A DNA stretch of 64,000 nt from Pseudomonas sp. GL-B-19 (lineage in GTDB: Bacteria; Pseudomonadota; Gammaproteobacteria; Pseudomonadales; Pseudomonadaceae), in the NCBI RefSeq assembly GCF_019956415.1, contig NZ_JAHBDK010000014.1, positions 1-64,000 on the forward strand. Direction: 5' to 3'. The stretch's first letter is position 1; each line of letters opens with the position of its first letter. The translations under genes and the position numbers were made by a program. Of the stretch, positions 17,948 to 26,457 are shown piece after piece. Under the pieces are notes generated by a model. It was not told the DNA's origin, searched no databases, and saw nothing but the letters and a program-made list of their open reading frames with translations.

Positions 17948-19471
17948 TTATTGCACTTCTACTGCCAGGCTGTCACTGATCTTCTTCTGCCAGATGGCAG
18001 GACCGGTGATGTGGACCGACTCGCCCTTGCTGTCAACCGCAACAGTCACAGGCATGTCTTTGACGTCGAACTCGTAGATCGCTTCCATGCCCAGTTCGGC
18101 GAAAGCCACCACGCGGGACTTCTTGATGGCTTGCGCCACCAGGTAAGCCGCGCCGCCGACAGCCATCAGGTAAACGGCTTTGTGGTCCTTGATCGCTTCG
18201 ATTGCGGTCGGGCCGCGCTCGGATTTGCCGATCATGCCCAGCAGGCCGGTTTGCTCAAGGATCTGACGGGTGAACTTGTCCATCCGCGTCGCGGTGGTCG
18301 GACCGGCAGGGCCCACCACCTCTTCGCGCACCGGATCAACCGGGCCGACGTAGTAGATGAAACGACCTTTGAGGTCCACTGGCAAGGTTTCACCCTTGTT
18401 CAGCATCTCGACCATGCGCTTGTGCGCCGCGTCGCGACCGGTAAGCATCTTGCCGTTGAGCAGGACGGTTTCGCCCGGCTTCCAGCTCTGCACGTCTTCC
18501 GGGGTCAGGGTGTCGAGGTTGACGCGACGGGCCGACGGGCCGGCTTCCCAGACGATTTCCGGGTAGGCGTCCAGCGGTGGCGCTTCCAGCGAGGCCGGGC
18601 CGGAACCGTCGAGCACGAAGTGCGCGTGACGGGTGGCGGCGCAGTTCGGGATCATGCACACCGGCAACGAAGCGGCGTGGGTCGGGTAATCCATGATCTT
18701 CACGTCGAGCACGGTGGTCAGGCCACCCAGGCCCTGGGCGCCGATGCCCAGTTGGTTGACCTTCTCGAACAGCTCCAGGCGCATTTCTTCAATGCGGTTC
18801 TGTGGGCCGCGAGCCTTGAGCTCGTGGATGTCGATGGATTCCATCAACACTTCCTTGGCCATGACGGCGGCTTTCTCGGCGGTGCCGCCGATGCCGATGC
18901 CGAGCATACCCGGTGGGCACCAGCCGGCGCCCATGGTCGGAACGGTCTTCAGCACCCAGTCGACGATCGAGTCGGACGGGTTGAGCATGGCCATTTTCGA
19001 CTTGTTCTCGGAACCGCCGCCCTTGGCCGCCACGTCCACTTCAACGGTGTTACCCGGAACGATGGAGTAGTGGATAACGGCCGGGGTGTTGTCCTTGGTG
19101 TTTTTACGAGCGCCCGCCGGGTCGGCGAGGATCGAGGCGCGCAGGACGTTTTCCGGCAGGTTGTAAGCCCGGCGCACGCCTTCGTTGATCATGTCGTCCA
19201 GGCCCATGGTGGCGCCATCCCAGCGCACGTCCATGCCCACGCGAACGAATACGGTGACGATGCCGGTGTCCTGGCAGATCGGGCGGTGGCCGGTGGCACA
19301 CATGCGCGAGTTGATCAGGATCTGTGCGATGGAATCGCGGGCTGCCGGCGATTCTTCGCGCAGGTAGGCCTCGTGCATCGCCTGGATGAAGTCAACGGGG
19401 TGGTAATAGGAAATGAACTGCAGGGCGTCAGCAACGCTCTGAATCAGGTCGTCTTGCTTGATCACGGTCAT
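17948..19471 (-). CDS. Class I (4Fe-4S) fumarate hydratase
   Basis: A 507-residue fumarase of the iron-sulfur, oxygen-sensitive class (FumA/FumB type), which interconverts fumarate and malate in the TCA cycle. Candidate cluster cysteines appear in CQDTG, in the CMIPNCAA segment and in GWCPPG. The N-terminal and C-terminal fumarase domains are both complete in one chain. The start at 19471 (MTVIKQ) is preceded by GAGGAG at ideal spacing; an upstream in-frame ATG at 19501 lacks this. It is monocistronic, with its own terminator and a 5' leader that contains a strong hairpin at 19507-19550. Confidence 0.93.
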   Translation of the reverse strand: MTVIKQDDLIQSVADALQFISYYHPVDFIQAMHEAYLREESPAARDSIAQILINSRMCATGHRPICQDTGIVTVFVRVGMDVRWDGATMGLDDMINEGVRRAYNLPENVLRASILADPAGARKNTKDNTPAVIHYSIVPGNTVEVDVAAKGGGSENKSKMAMLNPSDSIVDWVLKTVPTMGAGWCPPGMLGIGIGGTAEKAAVMAKEVLMESIDIHELKARGPQNRIEEMRLELFEKVNQLGIGAQGLGGLTTVLDVKIMDYPTHAASLPVCMIPNCAATRHAHFVLDGSGPASLEAPPLDAYPEIVWEAGPSARRVNLDTLTPEDVQSWKPGETVLLNGKMLTGRDAAHKRMVEMLNKGETLPVDLKGRFIYYVGPVDPVREEVVGPAGPTTATRMDKFTRQILEQTGLLGMIGKSERGPTAIEAIKDHKAVYLMAVGGAAYLVAQAIKKSRVVAFAELGMEAIYEFDVKDMPVTVAVDSKGESVHITGPAIWQKKISDSLAVEVQ

Positions 19472-19506
19472 GAGTCGCGCTCCTCTAAAAGACGGGAACA
19501 TTCAAT

Positions 19507-19550
19507 AAGGTGCTTGCAGCTTGGGTGCATCGGTCGGTTGCAAGCACCTT
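19507..19550 (-). promoter_or_regulatory. Long hairpin in the fumarase 5' leader
   Basis: AAGGTGCTTGCA (19507-19518) and TGCAAGCACCTT (19539-19550) are perfect 12-bp inverted arms around a 20-nt loop. The hairpin ends 36 nt before the fumarase ATG. No T-run follows on the minus strand, so it is not an obvious terminator. It may be an RNA structure or a protein-binding site. Confidence 0.5.
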
Positions 19551-19665
19551 TCAAGGCACGCCGGGGCTGCTGGCGCGACGCTAAAAAGGCGCGGCAGTAT
19601 AGCGCGCCTCGCTTGCGGGCACACCCGCCGGTAGTCAATCGTTGGTCGCATAACACCGCGGCCCT

Positions 19666-19702
19666 TGTAGCAGCTGGCGAAGCCTGCGTCGGCTGCTACA
19701 GG
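19666..19702. repeat. Single REP element
   Basis: TGTAGCAGC and GCTGCTACA form inverted arms around a GGCGAAGCCTGCGTC centre, a typical single REP of this genus. Confidence 0.7.
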
Positions 19703-19850
19703 GATCGGGGCAAGGGTCAGGTATGAGCGAAAACGGGTCATGCTTTTGACGCCAGTTTTCTGCCCCAAAAATAGTATGGTTATTTATCCGGCTCGCCACT
19801 AAAGTGGCACCCGGCCTGTAGAGTAGGACACTCAAACAGCTTTCTTTCGC

Positions 19851-20972
19851 ATGGTGAGTCAACGATTGACCCATAACGCCCTTCAACAGCTTTTACTCAA
19901 ACGCTTTGCCCTTGCAGCCGGCACTTACGCCCTGGCGCTGATGCTACTGTGGCTGGCGTTTTTCTCCGGACACTACGATGAACCGGTGGCCAGCCTGGCC
20001 GTCGGCACTGCATTGGTGGTCATCAGCCAAGCGGCATTGTTCGCGGTGTTTTACAGCGGCCGCAACCAGCGCTTTTCCGATCCCAGCCTGACCGAAGCGC
20101 AAGTGTTGATGGGGCTGGGGTGGCAAACCTGGCTGATCGCCAATCTGGATGAGGCACGCGGCGCGTTTCTGGTGTTTTACGTGCTGATCCTGCTTTTCGG
20201 ACTGTTCCATCTCTCGCGCCGAGCGCTGGTGCGGTGTGCGCTGTTGGTGTTTTTCAGTTTCAGTGCGATCACGCTGTGGGAGGGCTACCACTTTCAGCTC
20301 CACGACCCGGCGCTGGCCGGGTTGCAAGTGTGCGTGTTGCTTATTGTGTTGATCTGGCTGGTGCTCTACGCCCGCTATGTCCAGGCTACGCGTCAGCGCA
20401 TGCGCCAGCGGCGCTTCGCTTTGCAAGCGCACCAGGACACCCTGCGCGGCATGATGCGCCAGCTCGAAGACCTGGTCGCCACCGACGAACTCACCGGGCT
20501 GTTCAACCGCCGCCATTTCCTGCGCCTGGCCTCCCGCGAACTGAACGCCATGGACGCTGGCGTGATGCATGGGCTGGCGCTGATCGACCTTGACCACTTC
20601 AAACGCATCAACGATGTGCACGGCCATGCGGCGGGCGACCAGGTTCTGCAAGCCTTTGCCGGTGTCGCGACCGCGTGCCTGCGCGACGGCGATGTGCTGG
20701 CGCGTTATGGCGGCGAAGAATTCGTGGTGATGGTGTCCGATTGCGATGCCGAACGTCTGACCGCGTGCTGTGAGCGGTTGCGCATCGCCTTCACCGGTGT
20801 CGAGCTGATCGGCCTCAACGTCGCCCATCTCAGTTTGTCGGCGGGTCTGACCTTGCTGGAGCCGGGCGACGATCTCGACGACGCCTTGCAGCGCGCCGAT
20901 CAGGCGCTTTACCGCGCCAAACGTGACGGTCGCAACCGTTGTGCGGCGGCCTGGGAGAACGTCGATGCCTGA
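19851..20972 (+). CDS. Membrane-anchored GGDEF diguanylate cyclase
   Basis: 373 residues. About five to six hydrophobic helices fill residues 18-190, followed by a short coiled linker (RQRMRQRRFALQAHQDTLRGMMRQLE) and a GGDEF domain. The domain begins at DELTGLFNRRHFL and carries the intact active site RYGGEEF. RDGD stands exactly five residues before it, which is the RxxD allosteric inhibition site. It should make cyclic di-GMP from two GTP at the inner membrane and be product-inhibited. The membrane part resembles no sensory domain I can name. The start is not preceded by a clear Shine-Dalgarno sequence. It overlaps the next gene by 8 nt. Confidence 0.88.
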   Translation: MVSQRLTHNALQQLLLKRFALAAGTYALALMLLWLAFFSGHYDEPVASLAVGTALVVISQAALFAVFYSGRNQRFSDPSLTEAQVLMGLGWQTWLIANLDEARGAFLVFYVLILLFGLFHLSRRALVRCALLVFFSFSAITLWEGYHFQLHDPALAGLQVCVLLIVLIWLVLYARYVQATRQRMRQRRFALQAHQDTLRGMMRQLEDLVATDELTGLFNRRHFLRLASRELNAMDAGVMHGLALIDLDHFKRINDVHGHAAGDQVLQAFAGVATACLRDGDVLARYGGEEFVVMVSDCDAERLTACCERLRIAFTGVELIGLNVAHLSLSAGLTLLEPGDDLDDALQRADQALYRAKRDGRNRCAAAWENVDA

Positions 20973-21900
20973 GTTGCGGGTCGGCGAGCGCCGCTGGTCG
21001 GTGGTACCGGGCAGTAACCTGCTCGATGCTTTGAATCAAAACGGTGTGGCCGTCCCCTACAGTTGCCGCGCCGGCAGTTGCCATGCCTGCCTGGTCCAAT
21101 GTGTGCAGGGGTTACCGAGCGACAGCCGCCCCGATGCCTTGAGCGCAGAGCAACGCCAACAAGGCTGGCGCCTGGCGTGCCAGTGCCAGGTGGTCGAGGA
21201 TTTGCAAGTGCATACCTTCGATCCCCAGGTCGATGGTCTTCCGGCCGAGGTTGCCGCCGTCGATTGGTTGAGCGCCAGCGTGCTGCGCCTGCGCCTGACG
21301 CCGCAACGCCCGTTGCGCTACAACGCCGGGCAACATCTGGTGTTGTGGTCGGGCAATGTGGCACGTCCTTATTCGTTGGCCAGCCTGCCGCAAGAAGACC
21401 GCTTTCTGGAGTTTCACCTTGATTGTCGTCAGCCGGGGCAATTTAGCGACGCGGCCCGTCAGCTGAAGATCGGCGATTCGATCCGCCTCGGCGAACTGCG
21501 CGGCGGCGCTCTGCATTACGACCCGGACTGGCACACCCGGCCGCTGTGGCTGTTGGCCGCCGGCACCGGTTTAGGTCCGCTGTTTGGCGTATTGCGCGAA
21601 GCGCTGCGTCAGGATCACCAGGGCGCCATTCGCGTCATTCACCTGGCCCATGACGCCGACGAGCATTACCTGGCCAAACCCTTGCACGCCATGGCCGATG
21701 GCCGCGATAACCTGAGTGTCGAGTGCTGGACTTCGGCCGAGTTGCCGCAGGCATTGGCGCAACTGCGGCTTGTCTCCCGGCAAACCCTGGCCTTAGTCTG
21801 CGGAGCCCCCGACAGTGTCGACGCCTTTTCCCGGCGCCTGTACCTCGCGGGATTGCCGCGCAATCAACTGCTGGCCGATGTGTTCCTGCCTCGTGGTTGA
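20965..21900 (+). CDS. 2Fe-2S ferredoxin-type NAD(P)H oxidoreductase
   Basis: 311 residues from the ATG at 20965, with GGGAG seven bases upstream; translation is coupled to the cyclase gene. The N-terminal plant-type ferredoxin domain has the cluster motif CRAGSCHAC and a distal Cys in LACQC. An FAD-binding domain follows, with RPYSLAS for flavin binding, and then a nucleotide-binding domain with LAAGTGLGPLFG and CGAP. This is the architecture of oxygenase or dehydrase reductases (CDP-6-deoxyhexulose reductase-like). It would move electrons from NAD(P)H through FAD to the 2Fe-2S centre and an unknown partner. No oxygenase subunit lies nearby, so the partner cannot be inferred. Confidence 0.85.
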   Translation: MPELRVGERRWSVVPGSNLLDALNQNGVAVPYSCRAGSCHACLVQCVQGLPSDSRPDALSAEQRQQGWRLACQCQVVEDLQVHTFDPQVDGLPAEVAAVDWLSASVLRLRLTPQRPLRYNAGQHLVLWSGNVARPYSLASLPQEDRFLEFHLDCRQPGQFSDAARQLKIGDSIRLGELRGGALHYDPDWHTRPLWLLAAGTGLGPLFGVLREALRQDHQGAIRVIHLAHDADEHYLAKPLHAMADGRDNLSVECWTSAELPQALAQLRLVSRQTLALVCGAPDSVDAFSRRLYLAGLPRNQLLADVFLPRG

Positions 21901-21929
21901 GCGCTGATTTTTTCAGACGCGAGACCCCC

Positions 21930-22679
21930 ATGACCGAAATCATCCAGATCGAGCGCGAATGCGGTTTGCTGACGCTGCGCCTCAATCGCCCCGAGAAGAA
22001 AAACGCCCTGACCCGCGCCATGTACAGCCATATGGCCGAGGCGCTGAAGCAGGCCGATACCAACCCTGAAATCAACGCCGTGCTGATCACCGGCAGCGCT
22101 GAATGCTTCACCGCCGGCAACGACATCGCCGATTTCATCCAACAACCGCCGGGTAGCCTCGATAGCCCGGTGTTCCACTTCATGCTCAATTTGCTGGAGT
22201 GCCGCAAACCGGTAATCGCCGCTGTGGCCGGTGCTGCGGTGGGGATCGGCACGACAATGTTGCTGCATTGCGACCTGGTTTACGTCAGCCGTGATGCTCG
22301 CCTGCGCATGCCTTTCGTCAATCTCGGCTTATGCCCGGAGTTCGGCTCCAGCCTGATCCTGCCGCGCTTGCTTGGGCATGCCAAAGCAGCGGAGTTGTTG
22401 CTGCTGGGTGAAGGTTTCAGTGGTGAACAGGCGGCAGAGTGGGGCATTGCCACTGAAGCGTTGGGCAGTGGCGAAGCAACGTTGGCCAAGGCGCGGGAGA
22501 TGGCGTTGCGCTTTGAATCGTTGCCGCCGGAAGCGGTGCGCATCAGCAAGCAATTGATGAAAGCGCCGGACCGGGAATTGCTGCGCAAGGTGATCGAAGA
22601 AGAGGGGGCGTTGTTCACCCAGCGGTTGCGGTCGCCGGAAGCGTTGGCGGCGTTGACCGGGTTTATCAAGCGGCATTGA
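21930..22679 (+). CDS. Enoyl-CoA hydratase/isomerase family protein
   Basis: A 249-residue crotonase-fold protein, with the start at MTEIIQIERE after a weak ribosome site. The oxyanion-hole regions are visible (RPEKKNALT, AGNDIADF and AVAGAAVGIG). The second catalytic glutamate position is retained in LGLCPEFGSS. The first glutamate of true hydratases, in the helix after the second oxyanion glycine, appears replaced: the sequence there reads GIGTTMLLHCDL. This suggests an isomerase-like or other crotonase activity rather than a classical hydratase. It follows the ferredoxin reductase by 29 bp and is probably cotranscribed with it. The substrate is unknown. Confidence 0.85.
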   Translation: MTEIIQIERECGLLTLRLNRPEKKNALTRAMYSHMAEALKQADTNPEINAVLITGSAECFTAGNDIADFIQQPPGSLDSPVFHFMLNLLECRKPVIAAVAGAAVGIGTTMLLHCDLVYVSRDARLRMPFVNLGLCPEFGSSLILPRLLGHAKAAELLLLGEGFSGEQAAEWGIATEALGSGEATLAKAREMALRFESLPPEAVRISKQLMKAPDRELLRKVIEEEGALFTQRLRSPEALAALTGFIKRH

Positions 22680-22696
22680 ATTTTCGGTGACTGGAC

Positions 22697-22803
22697 GGGC
22701 CTCATCGCGGGCAAGCCCAGCTCCCACAGGTTTTGAGTTGAACGCTGGATTTGTGGACACCGCCAACCCCTGTAGGAGCCGGGCTTGCCCGCGATGGGGC
22801 CCG
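22697..22803. repeat. REP pair (inverted)
   Basis: CATCGCGGGCAAGCCCAGCT near 22703 is mirrored by AGCCGGGCTTGCCCGCGATG near 22777. This REP doublet lies between convergent genes. Confidence 0.85.
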
Positions 22804-22835
22804 GCCAGACAACACAACTTTTGGACCAGAAACCA

Positions 22836-22867
22836 AAAAGCCCCGCCATTCACATGGCGGGGCTTTT
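22836..22867. terminator. Terminator of the pyruvate kinase gene
   Basis: AAAAGCCCCGCCAT (22836-22849) pairs with ATGGCGGGGCTTTT (22854-22867) around a TCAC loop. Both strands carry T-runs, so it can serve the convergent crotonase and pyruvate kinase transcripts. Confidence 0.9.
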
Positions 22868-22887
22868 GTTTTTCAGCGGTCGGTCAC

Positions 22888-24339
<1,452 letters not shown>

Positions 24340-24390
24340 GCAAAGACTCCTGAGTTCAAGCGCTGAGTGAGGCTACTATGCTCTTGGGGT

Positions 24391-24414
24391 GTAGTCATTG
24401 TTCGAATGCACTAC
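24391..24414. promoter_or_regulatory. Imperfect inverted repeat upstream of pyk
   Basis: GTAGT-CATT is mirrored by AATG-C-ACTAC around GTTCG, so the site is a near palindrome with one extra base in the right arm. It lies between divergent genes, 52 bp from the pyk ATG. A sugar-metabolism repressor such as HexR is a possible ligand, but the fit to its published TTGT-N7/8-ACAA pattern is poor. Confidence 0.35.
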
Positions 24415-24504
24415 TTATTGGCTTTTATCTTTAAACGATAGTGACCAGCAGCCTGAAGATTTAGCACAACGGGTCGATACAGAGCTCAAGACAGGAGAAC
24501 CCCC

Positions 24505-24879
24505 ATGCGATTCGCGCTCATTGCCGTCCTTGCCCTCAGTGTGACGGGCTGCGCCCGTTGGTCGATGAACCATCATTTGAATCTCGCCTACAGCGCCTAC
24601 GACCGTGGCAATTGCGAGCAGGTGATACTCGAACTTTCAAAAGTCGAGCGCTCCAGCCGTGCGCGGCCTTATGTGTGGCCGGAAGTGTCGATGATGCGCG
24701 GCCAGTGCCTCGAAAAGCAGATGCTGTTTATCGATGCGGCGCAGACTTACCAGTACATCATCGAGACGTACCCGCACAGCGAATACGCCTACCGCGCCCG
24801 CGCGCGTCTGGAAACCCTGGAGAGCCAGGGCCGTTACCCGCTGCGAAGCGCCGCAGCCGTGCCCCCGAAGCAGTACTGA
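24505..24879 (+). CDS. Small TPR-like lipoprotein
   Basis: 124 residues with a lipoprotein signal: MRFALIAVLALSVTGCAR, where the lipobox VTGC puts the lipidated cysteine at residue 16. The mature part has helical pairs resembling tetratricopeptide repeats (AYSAYDRGNCEQVILELSKVE and AAQTYQYIIETYPHSEYAYRAR), the second with the outer-membrane TPR pattern seen in YfgL/BamD-type proteins. AGGAGA precedes the start. It is probably an outer-membrane or periplasm-facing scaffold protein of unknown partner, and is transcribed divergently from pyk. Confidence 0.75.
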   Translation: MRFALIAVLALSVTGCARWSMNHHLNLAYSAYDRGNCEQVILELSKVERSSRARPYVWPEVSMMRGQCLEKQMLFIDAAQTYQYIIETYPHSEYAYRARARLETLESQGRYPLRSAAAVPPKQY

Positions 24880-24938
24880 TTGCAGTCGTCACGCAAGGGC
24901 TGGCTCACTGGCGGTGGTGAGCTATAGTCCAAGAGATC

Positions 24939-24963
24939 GGTTTTAGAGCTTTGCTTCTAAACC
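24939..24963 (+). promoter_or_regulatory. Hairpin in the leader of the PilZ-like gene
   Basis: GGTTTTAGA and TCTAAACC form an imperfect hairpin 11 bp downstream of a -10-like TATAGT (24923-24928). I see no good -35 box. It may be a 5' leader structure in the 245-bp gap before the PilZ-like gene. Confidence 0.25.
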
Positions 24964-25124
24964 CGAGTGCATACCTGTGATCGGCAGGAGTAAGCGTCAG
25001 CGGTTGCATGGACTGTCGCACCGGGATCAGGGAGAACGCGCCTTCACTTCTATCAATAAAGAGGAAGACCCGTTCCGAAGCAGTAGTGCGGCCCTGCTTA
25101 AGGGTCTTGCTGGGCCATTTGCGC

Positions 25125-25484
25125 ATGTTTACCAACCGCCGGATCACGCGGCATCAACTGCCGTATTTCCTGAAAGTATTCAACAGCGTCACCGACAAAC
25201 CCATAGGCTTTCTCGGCAACGTGTCTGAAGACGGGCTGATGCTGATCAGCCAGTTGCCCATGATGGTGGGCGTCGACTTCGACCTGCGTCTGAAAATCCC
25301 CGCCACCAATGGTTGCCTGCAGGTCATCGACCTGGCGGCGAGTTGCCTGTGGTGCCATGAAGACGAAACGCCGCAGCACTACGACTCCGGGTTCAGCCTG
25401 CAACGGGCACCGCCGGAGTATGGGCAATTGGTGGAGGCGTTGAGGCAGTACTTCAGTTTTCAGCCGTTGCCGGCGTCTGCCTGA
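25125..25484 (+). CDS. PilZ domain protein (putative c-di-GMP receptor)
   Basis: 119 residues from the ATG at 25125, where the recognisable domain starts; the frame stays open 39 codons further upstream to 25008. The c-di-GMP-binding pattern is visible: RRITRH as the RxxxR-type motif, and GNVSEDGLML as the (D/N)xSxxG motif about 25 residues later, followed by beta-strand-rich sequence. With only one domain it would act by binding a partner when c-di-GMP is present. A diguanylate cyclase is encoded 4 kb away, but nothing shows that the two are linked. Confidence 0.7.
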   Translation: MFTNRRITRHQLPYFLKVFNSVTDKPIGFLGNVSEDGLMLISQLPMMVGVDFDLRLKIPATNGCLQVIDLAASCLWCHEDETPQHYDSGFSLQRAPPEYGQLVEALRQYFSFQPLPASA

Positions 25485-25508
25485 GTTTAGCGGCGCTCTC
25501 ACGATTGC

Positions 25509-25585
25509 CATCGCGAGCAGGCTCGCTCCCACACTGAATCTCCTGTGTTCACAAATCCTTTGTGGGAGCGAGCCTGCTCGCGATG
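25509..25585. repeat. REP pair (inverted)
   Basis: The 25-bp arms at 25509-25533 and 25561-25585, with core TCGCGAGCAGGCTCGCTCCC, are perfect reverse complements. The doublet separates the convergent PilZ-like and DUF6124 genes. Confidence 0.9.
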
Positions 25586-25621
25586 ACGTCATTACAAACA
25601 ACAAAGAATGACCGGTAACGA

Positions 25622-25996
25622 CTACTTCGTCTTGATCGCCCGCTCGTTATCCAGCGACCGCTCCACCAGCATCAACCCCAACTCACTCATCTGATAAATC
25701 ACCATCGCCAGATGCCGTGGCCTGTCCTCCAGGCTTTCGGCCAGGTCGAGCAGCAGAATGCTGACCGACGAAAAGGTCTCGTAGGTCTGGATGGTCAGGG
25801 CTTCGGGATTGGCATCCGGGACAACGGTGAACATTTTCATGGCGCGGTCCTGGGAAGTGCGAAGGGATTCGACGTCGGGTTTGAGGTAATGGTCGAGCGC
25901 CTTGTCGGCGGCGGCGTGGAGCTTTCGTGAATCGAGGGTGGCGTAGGGGGAAACCGGGTCGGTTTCGGGGGGTGGATTGGGTGTTGGTTTGAACAT
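25622..25996 (-). CDS. DUF6124-type small protein
   Basis: 124 residues that I recognise as the Pseudomonas family annotated DUF6124. It starts MFKPTPNPPPETDPVSPY and continues with a helical core (RKLHAAADKALDHYLKP and LTIQTYETFSSVSILLLDLAESLED). There is no signal peptide and no known activity. No Shine-Dalgarno sequence precedes the ATG. Instead, bases 5 to 12 upstream form a segment complementary to a loop in the structured leader at 26044-26121. Expression may therefore be controlled by RNA pairing. The family name is from memory of the N-terminal pattern. Confidence 0.65.
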   Translation of the reverse strand: MFKPTPNPPPETDPVSPYATLDSRKLHAAADKALDHYLKPDVESLRTSQDRAMKMFTVVPDANPEALTIQTYETFSSVSILLLDLAESLEDRPRHLAMVIYQMSELGLMLVERSLDNERAIKTK

Positions 25997-26000
25997 ATTT

Positions 26001-26008
26001 TCGTACTC
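26001..26008 (-). promoter_or_regulatory. Pairing target at the ribosome site of the DUF6124 gene
   Basis: On the minus strand this reads GAGTACGA and occupies positions -5 to -12 of the start codon. It is exactly complementary to TCGTACTC in a hairpin loop of the upstream folded RNA (26076-26083). Confidence 0.5.
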
Positions 26009-26029
26009 GATTGGGGCTGCCTCGACCTC

Positions 26030-26195
26030 GCGACTAAACGAGGGGTGGCGGCTGTAAGCAGGTTAGTCGACCGGTGAGTACGAGAACCGGCGCGCCCGAG
26101 AGCGCCCTGCGAACAGCCACCATCAAGTGCGGGGGATAGGGAAAACCCGACTGGATGACGCCTATGCACATCGTACAAACACCGGGCGACTAAAC
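26030..26195 (-). ncRNA. Cloverleaf-like leader resembling a phage C4 antisense RNA
   Basis: The folded core (minus strand, 26121 to 26044) has a closing stem GGTGGC/GCCACC extended by TGT/ACA and, after a small internal loop, by GCAGG/CCTGC. It encloses a GCGC hairpin, a CCGGT/ACCGG hairpin with a 10-nt loop, and a single-stranded TCGACTAA junction. The loop TCGTACTC is complementary to 26001-26008. The junction is complementary to GTTTAGTCG at 26030-26038, and a second copy of that target lies upstream at 26186-26194. A cloverleaf with two short segments pairing to the downstream mRNA is the layout of the P1/P7 C4 RNA. This is my inference from base pairing; no covariance search was run. 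Confidence 0.5.
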
Positions 26196-26272
26196 CCGAT
26201 CGCTGATTGGCAGCGACACGGATCAAGTTACGGGGCAGGGCCAAGGTGCACAAGCCGGCGGATTCTGGCGGA

Positions 26273-26303
26273 TGTGTAGTCCGTTGCGCAAGGTTGTGTA
26301 GTC
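26273..26303. promoter_or_regulatory. Direct repeats TGTGTAGTC, 22 bp apart
   Basis: TGTGTAGTC occurs at 26273-26281 and 26295-26303, exactly two helical turns apart, with the palindrome TTGCGCAA between them. The site is in the divergent region between the DUF6124 leader and the Ig-repeat gene and may bind a regulator of either. Confidence 0.35.
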
Positions 26304-26365
26304 AATGAGCCGAAGGGCGAAGGCGCGGCCTTGATCGCGCAAAGCAGGAGGGTGCCGCTCGTCGG

Positions 26366-26413
26366 AACTGTCAGATTTTACAGGTTGGCAACTTCTGGGT
26401 TCGCAGTTAGAAA
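26366..26413 (+). promoter_or_regulatory. Shared Tc palindrome and candidate promoter of the Ig-repeat gene
   Basis: AACTGTCAGATTTTACAGGT (26366-26385) matches the palindrome at 17796 at 17 of 20 positions and keeps the 8-4-8 layout. A promoter-like TTGGCA (26385-26390), 17 bp, TAGAAA (26408-26413) follows at once. The palindrome would then lie directly upstream of the -35 box, a usual place for an activator. Confidence 0.55.
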
Positions 26414-26457
26414 GAAAGCCTAGGGCTTTCCACAGCAGGCTGCGAAGGAGTGAGATC

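Larger units (their letters stand above)
19472..19850. other. Divergent intergenic region between fumarase and the GGDEF gene
   Basis: This stretch must contain promoters for both flanking genes. I can see a 12-bp perfect hairpin close to the fumarase start, one REP copy at 19666-19702, and a small inverted repeat GCCACT-AA-AGTGGC near 19796-19809 before the GGDEF gene. No small ORF looks convincing. Confidence 0.6.

Noticed and set aside
17621..19726. 701-codon plus-strand ORF opposite fumarase
   Set aside because: It crosses the fumarase gene, its terminator and the TcB start, and encodes a low-complexity His/Val-rich product with no recognisable domain.
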